Shown here one piece after another: positions 51,009 through 63,326 of a DNA stretch of 64,000 nt. Position numbers and translations under genes: made by a program. The stretch comes from Piromyces finnis. Lineage: Eukaryota; Neocallimastigomycota; Neocallimastigomycetes; Neocallimastigales; Neocallimastigaceae. Below the pieces are notes generated by a model, which ran no database searches, was not told the DNA's origin, and saw only the letters and a program-made list of their open reading frames with translations. The stretch spans positions 682,001 through 746,000 of the forward strand of contig MCFH01000013.1 of assembly GCA_002104945.1 (NCBI GenBank), given 5' to 3'. The stretch's first letter is position 1; the number at the start of each line of letters is the position of its first letter.

Positions 51009-54000
51009 TTTGTTATCTTTAAACTTTCAACAAAGGGTATATTAATTTTATTTCTATATAAATATAATTTTTTTTTATTATTTATTTAATTATGTTAATA
51101 TTAACACCTATTATATAATATTTAAAAATTAAATAATAAAATAGTTAGATTACAAATATTAATAATAAATGAATGATTTTTTTTTTAATATTAAATAAAA
51201 TTAGTTTTAAATATTTTTTTTTACTAACCTAAGATTATAGATGAAATATGGATTGGTATAAAAAATATTAAATATTATAATATTTTTGAATATTCAATAT
51301 TAATGAATATATTTTTTTTAAAGAAAAATCAAGTTCCTTTTATATCTAAAATCCAAATATAACAATAATTATAATAATTACATGTAACTTATAAACAAAT
51401 AGTAAATTAAATATGGGGAAAATAATATTAAAAATTTATTTTTAAAATTTATTATTATTTCTATAAATTAATTTGTTATTAAAACTTAATTGTAACTATT
51501 TTTAAATTAAATATATTTTTCTTTATATAAAGTTTGGAGAAATTCTTTTAATTAAATAATCATTAAAGCTTTTAATAAAAAATTAAAATTTTAAATATAT
51601 ATATTTTTTTACAATGCAAAATAATAAAAAAGTGTGTACTTTATTATTCTTCTTATCGATTGATCAATATATATATAATAAACAGATTATTATCATTATT
51701 AATTTAATACTAAACTTTTAATTTTATTAAATATAATTTTATTTCAGTGGATTACTATATTTTTATTTTTATTTTATAATTATTTTTTTTTTGTATTAAT
51801 AATATAATTTCAATATAAATAATAATAAAGATGATTTACTATAAATATGTTATAATTATAATTCTTATTCTATAAAAAAAAAAGTTGCAAAGTTGTTTAA
51901 ATTTATATAAATAATGAATTATTTAATTATTTTATTGAGTTATTCAATAAACTTGAAAAAAATTAAATGTTTTATATCATTTAGAATATTAAGGATGTAA
52001 ATATAATTATATTACTTAAATCATAGGTTATTAATAATAATAATTTATTATCTTTTAAACAATTAATTGTAATTTACAAAAATATCTCATACATTAATGA
52101 ATAAACCAAAAGTCATTTAATGTAAAAAAAAAAAAAAACTTTAAAAATTATAAAAATATTTTTTATTTATTATTTATTCATAAATATTGATAAATATAGA
52201 TAATTAAATATTAAATATTTATAAGATATTATCTAGAAAAATCATCATTTTTTTTTTTTTAAAAAAAAAGTCACTAAATATATTCATTACAAAAATAGTT
52301 TTCATTATTTACTCTAGTTTTTGTTTAGTTTTAATTCAAAATATTAAAATTGTGATATTGAATATATATAAATTTATATAAATGCTTTAATGTAACAACA
52401 TATTACAAAAAAACGAATATATTTTTTTTCTTTAGATTTATATACTAATTACAAAGAACAATTATATTTTTATATAATATAAAAAAGAGTATTTTGAGTA
52501 TCTTTTGTTAATATATTGGTAGATTTCATTCCTATTATATAAATCTTTTTAAATCTTTATGGTATAAGAATTTTATACATTAAATATTTTTAATACCTAA
52601 TTTATAAAGTACATTATTCCTTTATATTTAAAAAATACATGTTAAAAAATACATGTTATAATAAAATTTAAAGTTACAAAACAATTATTAATAAATGTTT
52701 TTTTTTAATAAATACTAATTATTTCCTTTTTCATGGATCTATTTAATAGTAATATAATTATTTTGTATAGCAAAAAAAAAATATTTTAAGATAATAAAGT
52801 GAAATGTTGTTATATAGACATTTTATCATTCATTTAATCCTTCGAAATTTTAATTATCAATAATAATTATTTATTTTAAAATAATAACAATGTATTTTAA
52901 AATACTTTTCAATAATATTTATTTTAAAATATGTATTTTAAAATACTTAAAGTTATATATAATCATCATTTAATTAAAATATCATATTGAAACAATTCTA
53001 TTACATGAACTTTTAAAATATTAAAATTTCCCATTTCAACGAAATAATCCCATGTTTTGAGGAAATATAAACATTTTATACATCCACAATTCAAAAAACA
53101 ATTATTAATTTTACATTTTTATTTATTATATATTACATCTTAACACTTTTACATTTTTCCTTTTTATATCAATTCCAATACTTTTATATTTTTCTTTTCA
53201 TTTTCTAAAAAAAACTATCTTAGAGATAATAACTTTTCATTTTTTTTAAAACCTCTTCCCTAAACAACAAATTCTTTTCATAATTTCTAAAAACTTTTTT
53301 AATTTTTCTTTTTACAACCAATTTCCATTAATTGGTTAAAAATGTTACACGAATATAGATTGACAGAAAATTTCCATTTTTATAAATATGATATTAATAT
53401 AAAATAATATTAATATTAATATCCATTTTAATGTAAATTTATTGGATAGTAAAATTATTATTATTATTATTATTATTACCATAATATTTAATTGAGAGGT
53501 TTAAACTTTTAGAATATTGAAAAAAAAAGTTTATAGTTATTTAATATGCTAATAAAAAACAAAAGTTTTTATTTATAATTAATGTGCCTATAACAAATAT
53601 ATTCAGAATATAAAATGAATATAAAATAAATAAAACCAAACAATTTCTGCCTAAACAAATATAGTTTAAGCAATTAATTTTTTTCTAAATTTTTAAAATT
53701 CTGAAACATATATTAAAGTTTATTTTTATGGAAATTCAGGTTTTTAAGATAATGAATGAAAAAAGTTTCATGTAACAAAGTTTTTAAATTATTTTTTAAT
53801 TTAAATATTGAATGATTTATTAATAATTCAACTATTAATATATTATATTTTGATATCAATATAAAGGAAAAAAGAAAAAAGAAAAAAAAAACAATTATAT
53901 ATAATCTAAATATATTAGATTATACCCATTAATATATATTAGACATTATTATGGAACAAAAAAAATTGTTTTGTGGTTATAATTTTTTTAAACCCTTCCA

Positions 54001-56725
54001 TGACTATTAAACAAAAAAAATTATCATTAGAATATGACGATTATAGGTTATATATAACAAGGGAAATGATATAAACAATACACAAAGTAAATCAAAAATA
54101 TATAAGCATAAATGTATACACTATGTATACTATAAAGTATATAATGTATTATATAAAAGAAAAACAATATTCTTTTTTTTTTAAATAATATTTAAACTCA
54201 ATTGTGTTGGTGATTCATTTATTAATTTTTAAAACAAAAAATTAATAAATTTCAATTAAATTATTTTAAAAGTTTCTGAATATATTTATGAATTAAAAAG
54301 TGTTATTAACTTATTCCATTTAATAATACTATTATTGAATGCCATACCACTATATCAGATACTAGTGTTTATTAATAATGTCAAAGTTAACTCTTATTAG
54401 GCACTCTCTATTTATTTCGGCACTTTCCCCCACTTTGTCTATACTAAAATAAAAATAAAAATAGATGAAATGTCTTTTTTTTTTTACGATATTCCATTGT
54501 AATTTAATATATTTTTTTTATTATTTTAATGGAGAAATTTCATTTTATTATCAATATACTGCAATATACTAAAAAAATGAATATTATGTTAAAGTTCATA
54601 TATTATTAATCGATTATTTATATATAAAATTAAATAACAAATTCAATATTTTTAAGTTCAATACTTGTAAATTCTATGAATCCATTAAATATATTTTAAA
54701 AATTAATATTTATACTGATATAGTTATATTAAAATTTTACATTTAAATTATTAAAAATAACAAAATTCTATTGGATAAAATGATATATTAAATATTAAAA
54801 GTCCATATAATTAAGATTCAAACTTAAATTTCCTTTAAATCACTATGTTTATATTTAATATTGTATTGTGATGTATATTATAAATAAACTTTAATATTAA
54901 TAATGTTATATTTTTTGGTATTATTTTCTTTTTTATTTATTTAATTTTAAACTTAAAATTATATATAAAATATGAATACTAAACAACAATAATAAGTAAA
55001 AATAAAAAGTTTATTTATATAAGAAATGCAAAAAATATTTTTGTTGTGGAATGACATCATTCATTTATTTATGCTCTAAGGTGATAATAAGGAAGAAATA
55101 GAATATAAAATGCTGATAAAATCATTTTTCTATACTTTAAATTATAATTTTCTTTATTTTTTTTATCAAGTCCAATTATATATTTTATTTAATTCCTCTT
55201 CCTTTTTATGGATGAAATATGAACTTCATTATTAATTTTTTTTGGGAAAGATTTACAGATGATCTTTTTAATTAACAAAGTTACAAAACATTTTTAATAT
55301 AGGAATAATACTAGAAAAAAAAATGGAGAAAACTTTTACTCTAGAAATTAAATAAACGAATAAATAACTAATGAACTAAATAAATTAATAAATATAGTTA
55401 AATAAGTATATATTAATAAATAAATTAAATATTTAATATTTAATAGTAATAGTAAATGAAATAATAGCATAAATAAATAAATATCTATATATTTAATTTT
55501 TTGGCTTTTTAATAATTTTTATTAATTAGTCAGAGCTAAAAAGCTAATAAAATAATTATTAAAAGGTCATAAGTTAAATACATCATTAGTAGAAATTAGA
55601 GGGAGGAAAGGAAACTAATATCAAACCAAAATACTTTCTTTATAGGAAAAAAGAAATAAATTATTTTTAAATAAAATAAAGTTTCAATTTGTAGCAAAAC
55701 TTAAATTATTAATGTTTTTGTTTGAATTCAAATAAAGATTTTGGAAAATTTTCTTTTTTTAGAAACATTCTAATCCCATTGAATTAGTTTAAAACGAAAA
55801 TTGTTACCTTACATTTATAATAAGCTTTATATATGTATTTTTACAATATTTTAAATATAATAATATTTAGTCAAATATAAATAAAATAAAAATCAATATT
55901 AATAAAACCTTTATTTATTCTACTACAACAAAAGCAATGTTTTTTTTTTTATGGGCTTGAAGTGATTATGGGATAGTTTATATATATATTAAATAATATA
56001 TTTAATATATAATGCTTTTTATTTTATACTCTAAAAGTTTAAAAGTTTATATTATTATGTAAATAATTAAGTTTTATAAATATTTGAAATTATTAATTAA
56101 TTATAGGTTACACAAAAAGATTAATTAAAACATAAACTTTTTATTATTTTTCTTTAAAAATCATATATAAAGATAAAATTTCATTCTTACATAACTTTTT
56201 TTTTTTTTTTAAAAAAAAAAAAAGTAAAATTAGATAAAGAAAATAAAGTAAAAAAAAAAAAAAAGTAAATCTTTATATATAGAGTTTTTATATATAAAAG
56301 TAAAAGTATATATAAAAAAATAAGTAAAATAAAAGTAAAAATTGTAATTTCAATAGAAAATAAAATATTACAAATATTAGAATTACAAAAAATAAATTTA
56401 CTTATTTCTACAGTATAAAAAAAATAACAAATAAAGCTTATATGTTGTTATTTTTTTTGTAATGAAAATGTATAATAATTGTCTGAATTAAAATGGTTTA
56501 TATAATATAAAAGTAATAAAATTACTGTAAATAGCTTTTTTTTATTTATATCATTCAATTTATAAAAAAAATTTTTTATTACTTTATAATTCATAACAGT
56601 GTTTTAATTAGCTATATAGTATTAATAATATAATAATTGTTATATATAATATTTTTACTTTTTTTGTTTTTTTAATTTACTATTAAAATTATTTTAAAAT
56701 ATTGTCTAATAACAATATTAATAAA
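51009..56725. other. AT-rich intergenic region (about 5.7 kb)
   Basis: Divergent region between the Cys-rich gene (-) and the ankyrin gene (+). Frequent stops lie in all frames and no exons were recognised. A short patch at 54378-54445 (GGCACTCTCT, then CGGCACTTTCCCCC) is richer in GC and is noted as a finding. Otherwise only A/T runs are seen. Confidence 0.6.
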
Positions 56726-59686
56726 ATGGATGTTGTAAAATCAATTAAAAGTTTATTAAATCAAGGAAACTTGACAGATTTCAAATTCTTTTGTTTAAAT
56801 AGCAATATTGACGCTGAAAACTTTGCAATAAATAATTCATTTGATATATTGACTTATGCAATAGAAGAAGATGCCACAGCTGAAATAATTGATTTTATAT
56901 GTTCATTATACAAGAATATTAACTATGAACTTCCAAATGGAAAGATACCTTTATTTGTAGCAATTATTAAAAATAAATATAAAATCGCAGATATATTACT
57001 CAAAAATCATGCTGACATTAATTTTATAAATAAAAATCAAGATAATATACTTTTATTTCTCTTGAAAACTGAAAATATATCATTAAAAAATTTAAGATAC
57101 TTAATTAAAAATGACATCAATATTTATTTTACAGATAAACGAAAAAAAAATATTCTTTATTATATAGGTGATAAAAGATATAAACCTATATTGGATATTA
57201 TTATAAATGAATATATTTATGATAATGATTTTATATTAGATCTTATAACTTTAGGAAAAAGAGGTATTAAAATTTCAAAAAAATTACTTATCAGTAAGGT
57301 TAGTCATCGTGTTGAAAAGTTTGATCTTTTTTCATTATCTTATTATAAAAAGGCAATACAATGGTTTAATTTAGATATCATTGAATTTTTTGCTAAATAT
57401 TGTAGTAAATCCTTTGAATATTACGTGTCAGTAAACGGAAACGATTTATTAAGAGAATCCATATTGAATCAAAATGAATGTGTTGTTGAATACATTCTTA
57501 AAAATGAACTTTATGATATTAATGAATCACATGATAAGAGTAGAACAATTGAAAATATAACAATGGAACCTTTAATTTTAGCTATTACTATAAATAATCC
57601 AAACATTGTTAAACTTTTAATTGATTATAAATTTGATGTTAATATAAAAGCTAATGATAGAACCAATGCATTATCATTTGCTTGTATTGTAAACAATACT
57701 GAATTGGCAAAAATGTTAGTAAAGGCTGGTGCTAAAATTAATAAGTATTACTATTTCGTAGAATTACCAATTGCTGCTCGTAATGGTAATTTTGAATTAG
57801 TAAAATTTTTATTGAAAACGTATAGAAAACAGCAAGGCTATGATAAAAAGTTATCAGTAAATACATTAAAAATGAAATTAAAATGGAATAATTATTGTTA
57901 CAAAAATTATCAACCACATGAACAACAATATTTTTCTCAATTAGACCATCAATCTCAAGAATCCCAACAAGAATCATTAATAAATAGGAATCAATCCACT
58001 CTTTATCAATATCAAAAGCAACAAAAACAAATATATATGTATGGCAACTGTTTATACGCTGCTATGTATGCGTTAACTAATGGTCATAGAGAAATTTATG
58101 AATATTTAATGGATTATAGTGATTTCTATTCCAAGGATAATTCAATATATAAAGTTCCTATGGTAATTGCCTTGTCAGAAAATAATCTCAAAGTTTTAGA
58201 ATATCTTTCAATGAAAGGAATACCCCTTAACCAATCTTTTAATTTTAAGGTTAGTCTTTCTGATAGTTTTGTTAAAAATCTTTCAAAATTTTGTGATGTC
58301 CAGTATAATGAAGAACCCCTTATTTCCCTTGAAAATACTTCTCTTTTACATTATAGTGTATATAAAAGAGAGTATGCTATAGTTCAATATCTTATCAATA
58401 ATGGTGTTGATATCAACTATCAATGTGAAAAAGGATATACTGCACTTATGATTGCTACGAAAAACAATGATATAAGAATGGTTAATCTTTTAGTAGCAAA
58501 TGGCGCTAAGGTCAATATTAAGGATAAGGAACAAATGTGTCCATTATTAATAGCTTGTATTAATGGATTTGTTGTTCTTGTTAAATATTTTATTGATAGT
58601 GGTGGTGATATTAATGTGAAATCTAAATTTGGAGAAAATATGTTACATCTTTCATACCAATTAGCTATTGGCAATGAGCATTTCATTATGGAAAAGTATA
58701 ATAGGATTTATTTTAACTTGAAAGGTGTTAGATCTCAACGCAGTTCATTTGAACATATGGTCAACTATCTTTTAGTTCATAAGATTGATATTACTGTAAG
58801 GGATATTAATCTTATTAGCACTGTCGACTATGCTGTAGTGAACAATCGTGTATCAGATGCTAAATATTTCTTAATTAATGGTGCAAATCCAAATTGTCAA
58901 TATAATGAGTTAGACTTATTAAAGTATGTTATACTTAAAAATTGGTTAAATATGGTTAGATTATTAATCAATTTTGGTGCTGATATTGAAAGAAAAGATA
59001 AGCACTTTAATACCCCACTTTCATGTGCTGTTCGTGCAGGAAGTATTGATATACTTAAGGAGCTAGTTCAAGCTGGTGTTAATTTAAAATCAAGAGATGA
59101 AAACGGTTATACCCCATTAATATATGCAGTTAAAAGAAATAGCTTAGTCATGATAAATTATCTTATTTCAAAAGGTGTTGATATTAACGAAAAAGATAAT
59201 GAAGGTTGTGACGCTTTACTTCATGCTATTTCTGCTCCAAATAATTCAATAGATGTTATTCAATGTCTTATTGATCATGGCGCTGATATAAATTCAAAAA
59301 GTAATCATTTAATAGCTCCAATTTTATTAGCAGCTAAAAATAATGATTATACTATTGTAAGATATCTTGCAAATAAAGGTGCTGATATCAATACTAAAGA
59401 TATCACCGGTTATAATTCATTAATGTTTGCTATTTTAAATCATAATATTCCTATGATGAAATTTTTAATTGAAAATAATATATCTATTAATGATAGAAAT
59501 CATCAGGATTATACAGCTTTGATGATTGCTTCAGAAAACGGATATATTAATATAGTAAGATATTTAGTGGAACATGGTGCAGATATTTCAATAAAATTAA
59601 AAAAGCATACCACAGCAATAAAATTAGCATCAAAAAGAAAACATTATGAAGTTGTTAATTACCTAACAGCTAGCATAATGGCTTAA
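56726..59686 (+). CDS. Ankyrin-repeat protein
   Basis: A single-exon gene encoding 986 aa. The open frame starts a few codons upstream, but the first ATG is at 56726 (MDVVKSIKSLLNQ). The protein is made of roughly twenty ankyrin repeats, degenerate in the first half and canonical from about residue 520 on (for example GYTALMIATKNNDIRMVNLL, CPLLIACINGFVVLVKYFI, TPLIYAVKRNSLVMINYLIS, DYTALMIASENGYINIVRYL). A Gln-rich insert (about 400-435; QPHEQQYFSQLDHQSQ and on) breaks the array. There is no signal peptide, membrane segment or catalytic domain, so it is likely an intracellular protein-binding scaffold. Partners are unknown. Large ankyrin proteins are plentiful in anaerobic fungi, which fits the setting. 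Confidence 0.92.
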   Translation: MDVVKSIKSLLNQGNLTDFKFFCLNSNIDAENFAINNSFDILTYAIEEDATAEIIDFICSLYKNINYELPNGKIPLFVAIIKNKYKIADILLKNHADINFINKNQDNILLFLLKTENISLKNLRYLIKNDINIYFTDKRKKNILYYIGDKRYKPILDIIINEYIYDNDFILDLITLGKRGIKISKKLLISKVSHRVEKFDLFSLSYYKKAIQWFNLDIIEFFAKYCSKSFEYYVSVNGNDLLRESILNQNECVVEYILKNELYDINESHDKSRTIENITMEPLILAITINNPNIVKLLIDYKFDVNIKANDRTNALSFACIVNNTELAKMLVKAGAKINKYYYFVELPIAARNGNFELVKFLLKTYRKQQGYDKKLSVNTLKMKLKWNNYCYKNYQPHEQQYFSQLDHQSQESQQESLINRNQSTLYQYQKQQKQIYMYGNCLYAAMYALTNGHREIYEYLMDYSDFYSKDNSIYKVPMVIALSENNLKVLEYLSMKGIPLNQSFNFKVSLSDSFVKNLSKFCDVQYNEEPLISLENTSLLHYSVYKREYAIVQYLINNGVDINYQCEKGYTALMIATKNNDIRMVNLLVANGAKVNIKDKEQMCPLLIACINGFVVLVKYFIDSGGDINVKSKFGENMLHLSYQLAIGNEHFIMEKYNRIYFNLKGVRSQRSSFEHMVNYLLVHKIDITVRDINLISTVDYAVVNNRVSDAKYFLINGANPNCQYNELDLLKYVILKNWLNMVRLLINFGADIERKDKHFNTPLSCAVRAGSIDILKELVQAGVNLKSRDENGYTPLIYAVKRNSLVMINYLISKGVDINEKDNEGCDALLHAISAPNNSIDVIQCLIDHGADINSKSNHLIAPILLAAKNNDYTIVRYLANKGADINTKDITGYNSLMFAILNHNIPMMKFLIENNISINDRNHQDYTALMIASENGYINIVRYLVEHGADISIKLKKHTTAIKLASKRKHYEVVNYLTASIMA

Positions 59687-61661
59687 AAATTTAAGTTTAG
59701 TCTTTAAAATAAACATAAACAAACCCAAAAACAAAATTAATCAACAAAAAATCATATTAAACAAATTAGTAATAAGCAATGGAAAGAAAGAAGAAAAAGA
59801 TGAAAAAAAAAAAAAGAAAACAATTATATACCGTAGTATTAAAGAAAAAAATAATACATAGTGATCCCTTTTATTTTTTCTTTTACTTTTTCTTCTTCTT
59901 CTTCTTCTTTTAATTCATCAATTTAACAATTTTTGTATTTCAAATTCAAATTCAAAAATTTCGATTTAAATGAAATCACATTAAATAATAATAATAACAA
60001 TAACAATAATCTGTATAATATTCAAAAAATAATCCTCTTCAAAAATAATTGTATCTAAAAATAATCTTATCAAATAATAATTAAAATAATAGTTATATCC
60101 CATCTATTATTATATATTATAATTATAATTGTAATAAATAATAATAGATTTTTAAAATATCGTTTTTAATACTTTTTTAAAAACAAACAAACAAATATTT
60201 TTAATAATAACTTTAAGAAATAATTAATAATGATTTTTATAATAGGAATTTTTTTTTCATTCTAATTTTATATAACTATTATTAAAATTTATTTATTATT
60301 ATTAATATAAAATAGTTAAATCTTTAAAAGTTTTATCTATTTTTGAGCTTTTAAAAATAAGGTTTTTTTTTTAATTCAATAATAATAAATAAATCGCTGT
60401 ATATATCTTTTTTGAAAAAAATAACAAAAATTTAATACAATTTTATTAACAGAAATTTAATTAAAATCAAAATAAAAATTTTAAATAATTATATAGTGAA
60501 ACAATTAAAAACAAAGAAGAATAAAATAAAATGAAAAAAAAAAAAAAAAAAATAAAAAATAAAAAAAGAAACAAAGAAAAAAAAACTAAAATAAAAAAAA
60601 CAGTTTTAAACAAAAAAAGAAAAAAAAATTTTTTTTTAAAGTGTTTTAAAATATTTTGTGTTTTTTATTAATTTTTAAAAGTATTATATATATATATATA
60701 TATTTTTTTTTTTCTTGTAAATTTAAATTCATATTTAAAAATATATCATAAAAATTTAACAAATTTACAACATTAGTGATCAGTTTTATTGTACCATTTC
60801 TATATCTAACTAGATTGCACCTACTTTTGATCTTGGTATTCATTTCCTACCAATAATTAATCAATATAACTTAATTTGATGAATCCATAAAATTGAAATT
60901 GAATAGTAAAATTAATTTTGTAGAAAACTCATTCTTTTGATATTCACGTAATCGTAGTGTATTTATCTTTTTCAAAATACGATATAATAATTTCATTTAT
61001 TTTTAGTATAGTTTTTTCTTACACACTTTCAATTCAATAAAGGTAGAACTAAATGAGCATAAACCACTCTAAATTGAAGAATACATTAGTTTTTTGAATT
61101 TAGAAGCAATGCCATACAATTTCATATTCCATATCAAAGAAATTGCTCATACCTCCAAGAGCTAATTTTTATGAATAAATCTCCATAGGAAATCAGTAAA
61201 TATTATTGGGGAAAATAAATGACTTTTTCAAGTTAATGGAAGCACCTTTAAATCGGAAAGACAAAAGAAGTTTAAATACGAATTTAAAAAATTTGTAAAC
61301 TCAATCAAAAATATTTATCATAAACACTTGATATTTTATATATTGAGTTGAGGGAAGGAACAACAGAACAATATTATTATTATTTTTTTTAATAAAGTCT
61401 AAAAAATAAAATTTTATTTAATAAACCTTTGATAGTTATATATATAGTATATACTATATTAAATATTTATATTTAATGATGTTAATAGGATAAAATACTT
61501 GATTATTTTTCCATACTATCTTTAAAAATTAGGGAAATAGTTGTATTTAGTGATATCTAGAAAATAAATATTAGAACCTTTTTCTACTTCTTATGAAATA
61601 AAAAAAAATGAAAAAAAAAAAAAAAATAGTATAGTTCTCATTCTATAAATAATAAATAATT
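59687..61661. other. Convergent intergenic region with possible gene debris
   Basis: Between the ankyrin gene (+) and the LRR gene (-). The part 59700-60700 is A/T-rich with homopolymers. From about 60770 to 61360 base composition is more mixed and short open stretches on the minus strand follow each other in different frames (for example FKFVFKLLLSFRFKGASINL near 61270). This may be an old pseudogene, but no family is recognised. Confidence 0.5.
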
Positions 61662-63326
61662 CTATTGATTTTGACTTTGTGCATATTTAAGTTTTTCTAA
61701 TAATGGGATTTTAAAGTAACTCTTCATGATCTTCTGATGGATTTCTTGATTAGTATCAATACTAAATTGAAGTTCATCATCCCAAACCTTAATTTTATTT
61801 TTACCTAACATTATATAATTTTTTATCTCTTGATTTCGCCTATTCTTCATTTTCCATTCATAAATTTTGATTTCTTCTTCAAGTTTTTTGATTCTTTGAT
61901 TCCTAATTTGCGCGATTTCTTTTTGATGATATTCTTTTTGTCCATTAACCGTTGTTAGAATAATTGATTCTAACCTTGGAAGTCCAAATATTCCATTAGA
62001 AATCTTATCAATAGAATCGATTTTTGGGTTACCACTTAAATTAATAGTTTTTAAACATGAACAACAAATCATCAGTACTGGAATATATTCTAAATTGTTG
62101 TTACTAACATCTAATTCCTCTAAATCATTCATATTCACTATATCACAAGGTATATGGGTTAACCCTTTATCACTTATATTTAATTTTAAATTCCATATAT
62201 TTTCATAATACAATATACTTTTAGGAGAGTCAAATTTTAATCTTCTTAAATTTGTTAAATTTTCTATCTCTTTGGGTAATTCTATGATTTCATTATAGGT
62301 AATATTTAATTTCTGTAATTTTATTAAATTTCCTATCGCCTTGGGTAATTCAACCAATTTATTATTGCTTAAATTTAATTTATACAAACTTGTTAAATTT
62401 CCTATCTCGTTTGGTAACTCAGTTAATTCATTATTTTCAATATGTAATTTTTGCAAATTTTCTAATTCTCCAATTTCTTTAGGAAGTTCTTTTAATTTAT
62501 TCCCGTATAAATAAATATATTTTAGATTAATTAAATATTTTATTTCTTTTGGAAATTTATATAATTCAATTTCATCGAAATATATTTGACATAGATTTGT
62601 TAGGTTCATTATCTCTTTTGGTAGTTCTTTTAACGCAATATTATTAATAGATAAATATTTTAAATTTGTTAAGTTATACAACTCTAATGGTAAATTGACT
62701 AATTTATTAAATTGGAGATTTAACTCTTGTAAATTTAATAAATTCTCTATTTCTTTTGGTAGCTCAGTTAATTTATTGTCATAAAGATATAATTCCTGTA
62801 AACTTTTTAAACTCCCTATTTCTTTTGGTAGTTCTGTCAATTCATTTTCATTGATTGATATATGTTTCAAATTTGTTAAATTCCTTATTTCACTAGGTAA
62901 CTTATTTAATTTATTGCAATTAAGGTACAAATAATATAAATTCTTCAGATGGCCTATTTCTTTTGGTAGTTCAGTTAATTTATTATTATAGAGATGCAAT
63001 TCCTGTAAACTTTTTAAATTCCCTATTTCTTTTGGCAATTTAGTTAAATCATTATTATATAAGTTTAACGTTTGCAATTTTTTTAAATCACATATTTCTT
63101 TTGGTAGTTCTTTTAAAGCATTAGAACCAAGATCTAGTATTTGTAAATTTTCTGCTTTTGATAATAATTGTGATAACTTATTTATTACTTGTTTATATTG
63201 ATTTTCTTTTAAACAAGATATTTTTTTAACAGTTAAACTTTTTAATCTTGGCGCTAGTTTCTCAATATTTATTGTCAAAAGATCTTCACCATATAATTCT
63301 TTATCCACTAGAAGTTCATGACACAT
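61662..63326 (-). CDS. Leucine-rich-repeat protein
   Basis: A single exon of 554 aa. The frame is open nine codons further upstream, but the first ATG is at 63326 (MCHELLVDKELYG). Residues ~70-470 hold about 16 LRRs of 23 residues with the pattern LxxLxLxxNxLxELPKEIGNLxx (for example LQELHLYNNKLTELPKEIG). This is the short plant/bacterial-like subtype also seen in Leptospira LRR proteins. One repeat (around SPKSILYYENIWNLKLNISD) is irregular. The C-terminal 90 residues form a charged helix (KKLEEEIKIYEWKMKNRRNQ) without a known domain. There is no signal peptide, so an intracellular binding protein is likely. Ligand unknown. Confidence 0.92.
   Translation of the reverse strand: MCHELLVDKELYGEDLLTINIEKLAPRLKSLTVKKISCLKENQYKQVINKLSQLLSKAENLQILDLGSNALKELPKEICDLKKLQTLNLYNNDLTKLPKEIGNLKSLQELHLYNNKLTELPKEIGHLKNLYYLYLNCNKLNKLPSEIRNLTNLKHISINENELTELPKEIGSLKSLQELYLYDNKLTELPKEIENLLNLQELNLQFNKLVNLPLELYNLTNLKYLSINNIALKELPKEIMNLTNLCQIYFDEIELYKFPKEIKYLINLKYIYLYGNKLKELPKEIGELENLQKLHIENNELTELPNEIGNLTSLYKLNLSNNKLVELPKAIGNLIKLQKLNITYNEIIELPKEIENLTNLRRLKFDSPKSILYYENIWNLKLNISDKGLTHIPCDIVNMNDLEELDVSNNNLEYIPVLMICCSCLKTINLSGNPKIDSIDKISNGIFGLPRLESIILTTVNGQKEYHQKEIAQIRNQRIKKLEEEIKIYEWKMKNRRNQEIKNYIMLGKNKIKVWDDELQFSIDTNQEIHQKIMKSYFKIPLLEKLKYAQSQNQ

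Noticed and set aside
56702-56725. Upstream start of the ankyrin ORF at TTG
   Set aside because: The first ATG in frame is at 56726. The preceding codons are open by chance.
60646-60843. 65-codon minus-strand ORF
   Set aside because: The second half is translated TA repeats and poly(A). The first part matches nothing I recognise.
60860-61360. Pseudogene of a known family
   Set aside because: Composition suggests former coding sequence, but no motif allows a family to be named, so it is only mentioned in the intergenic entry.
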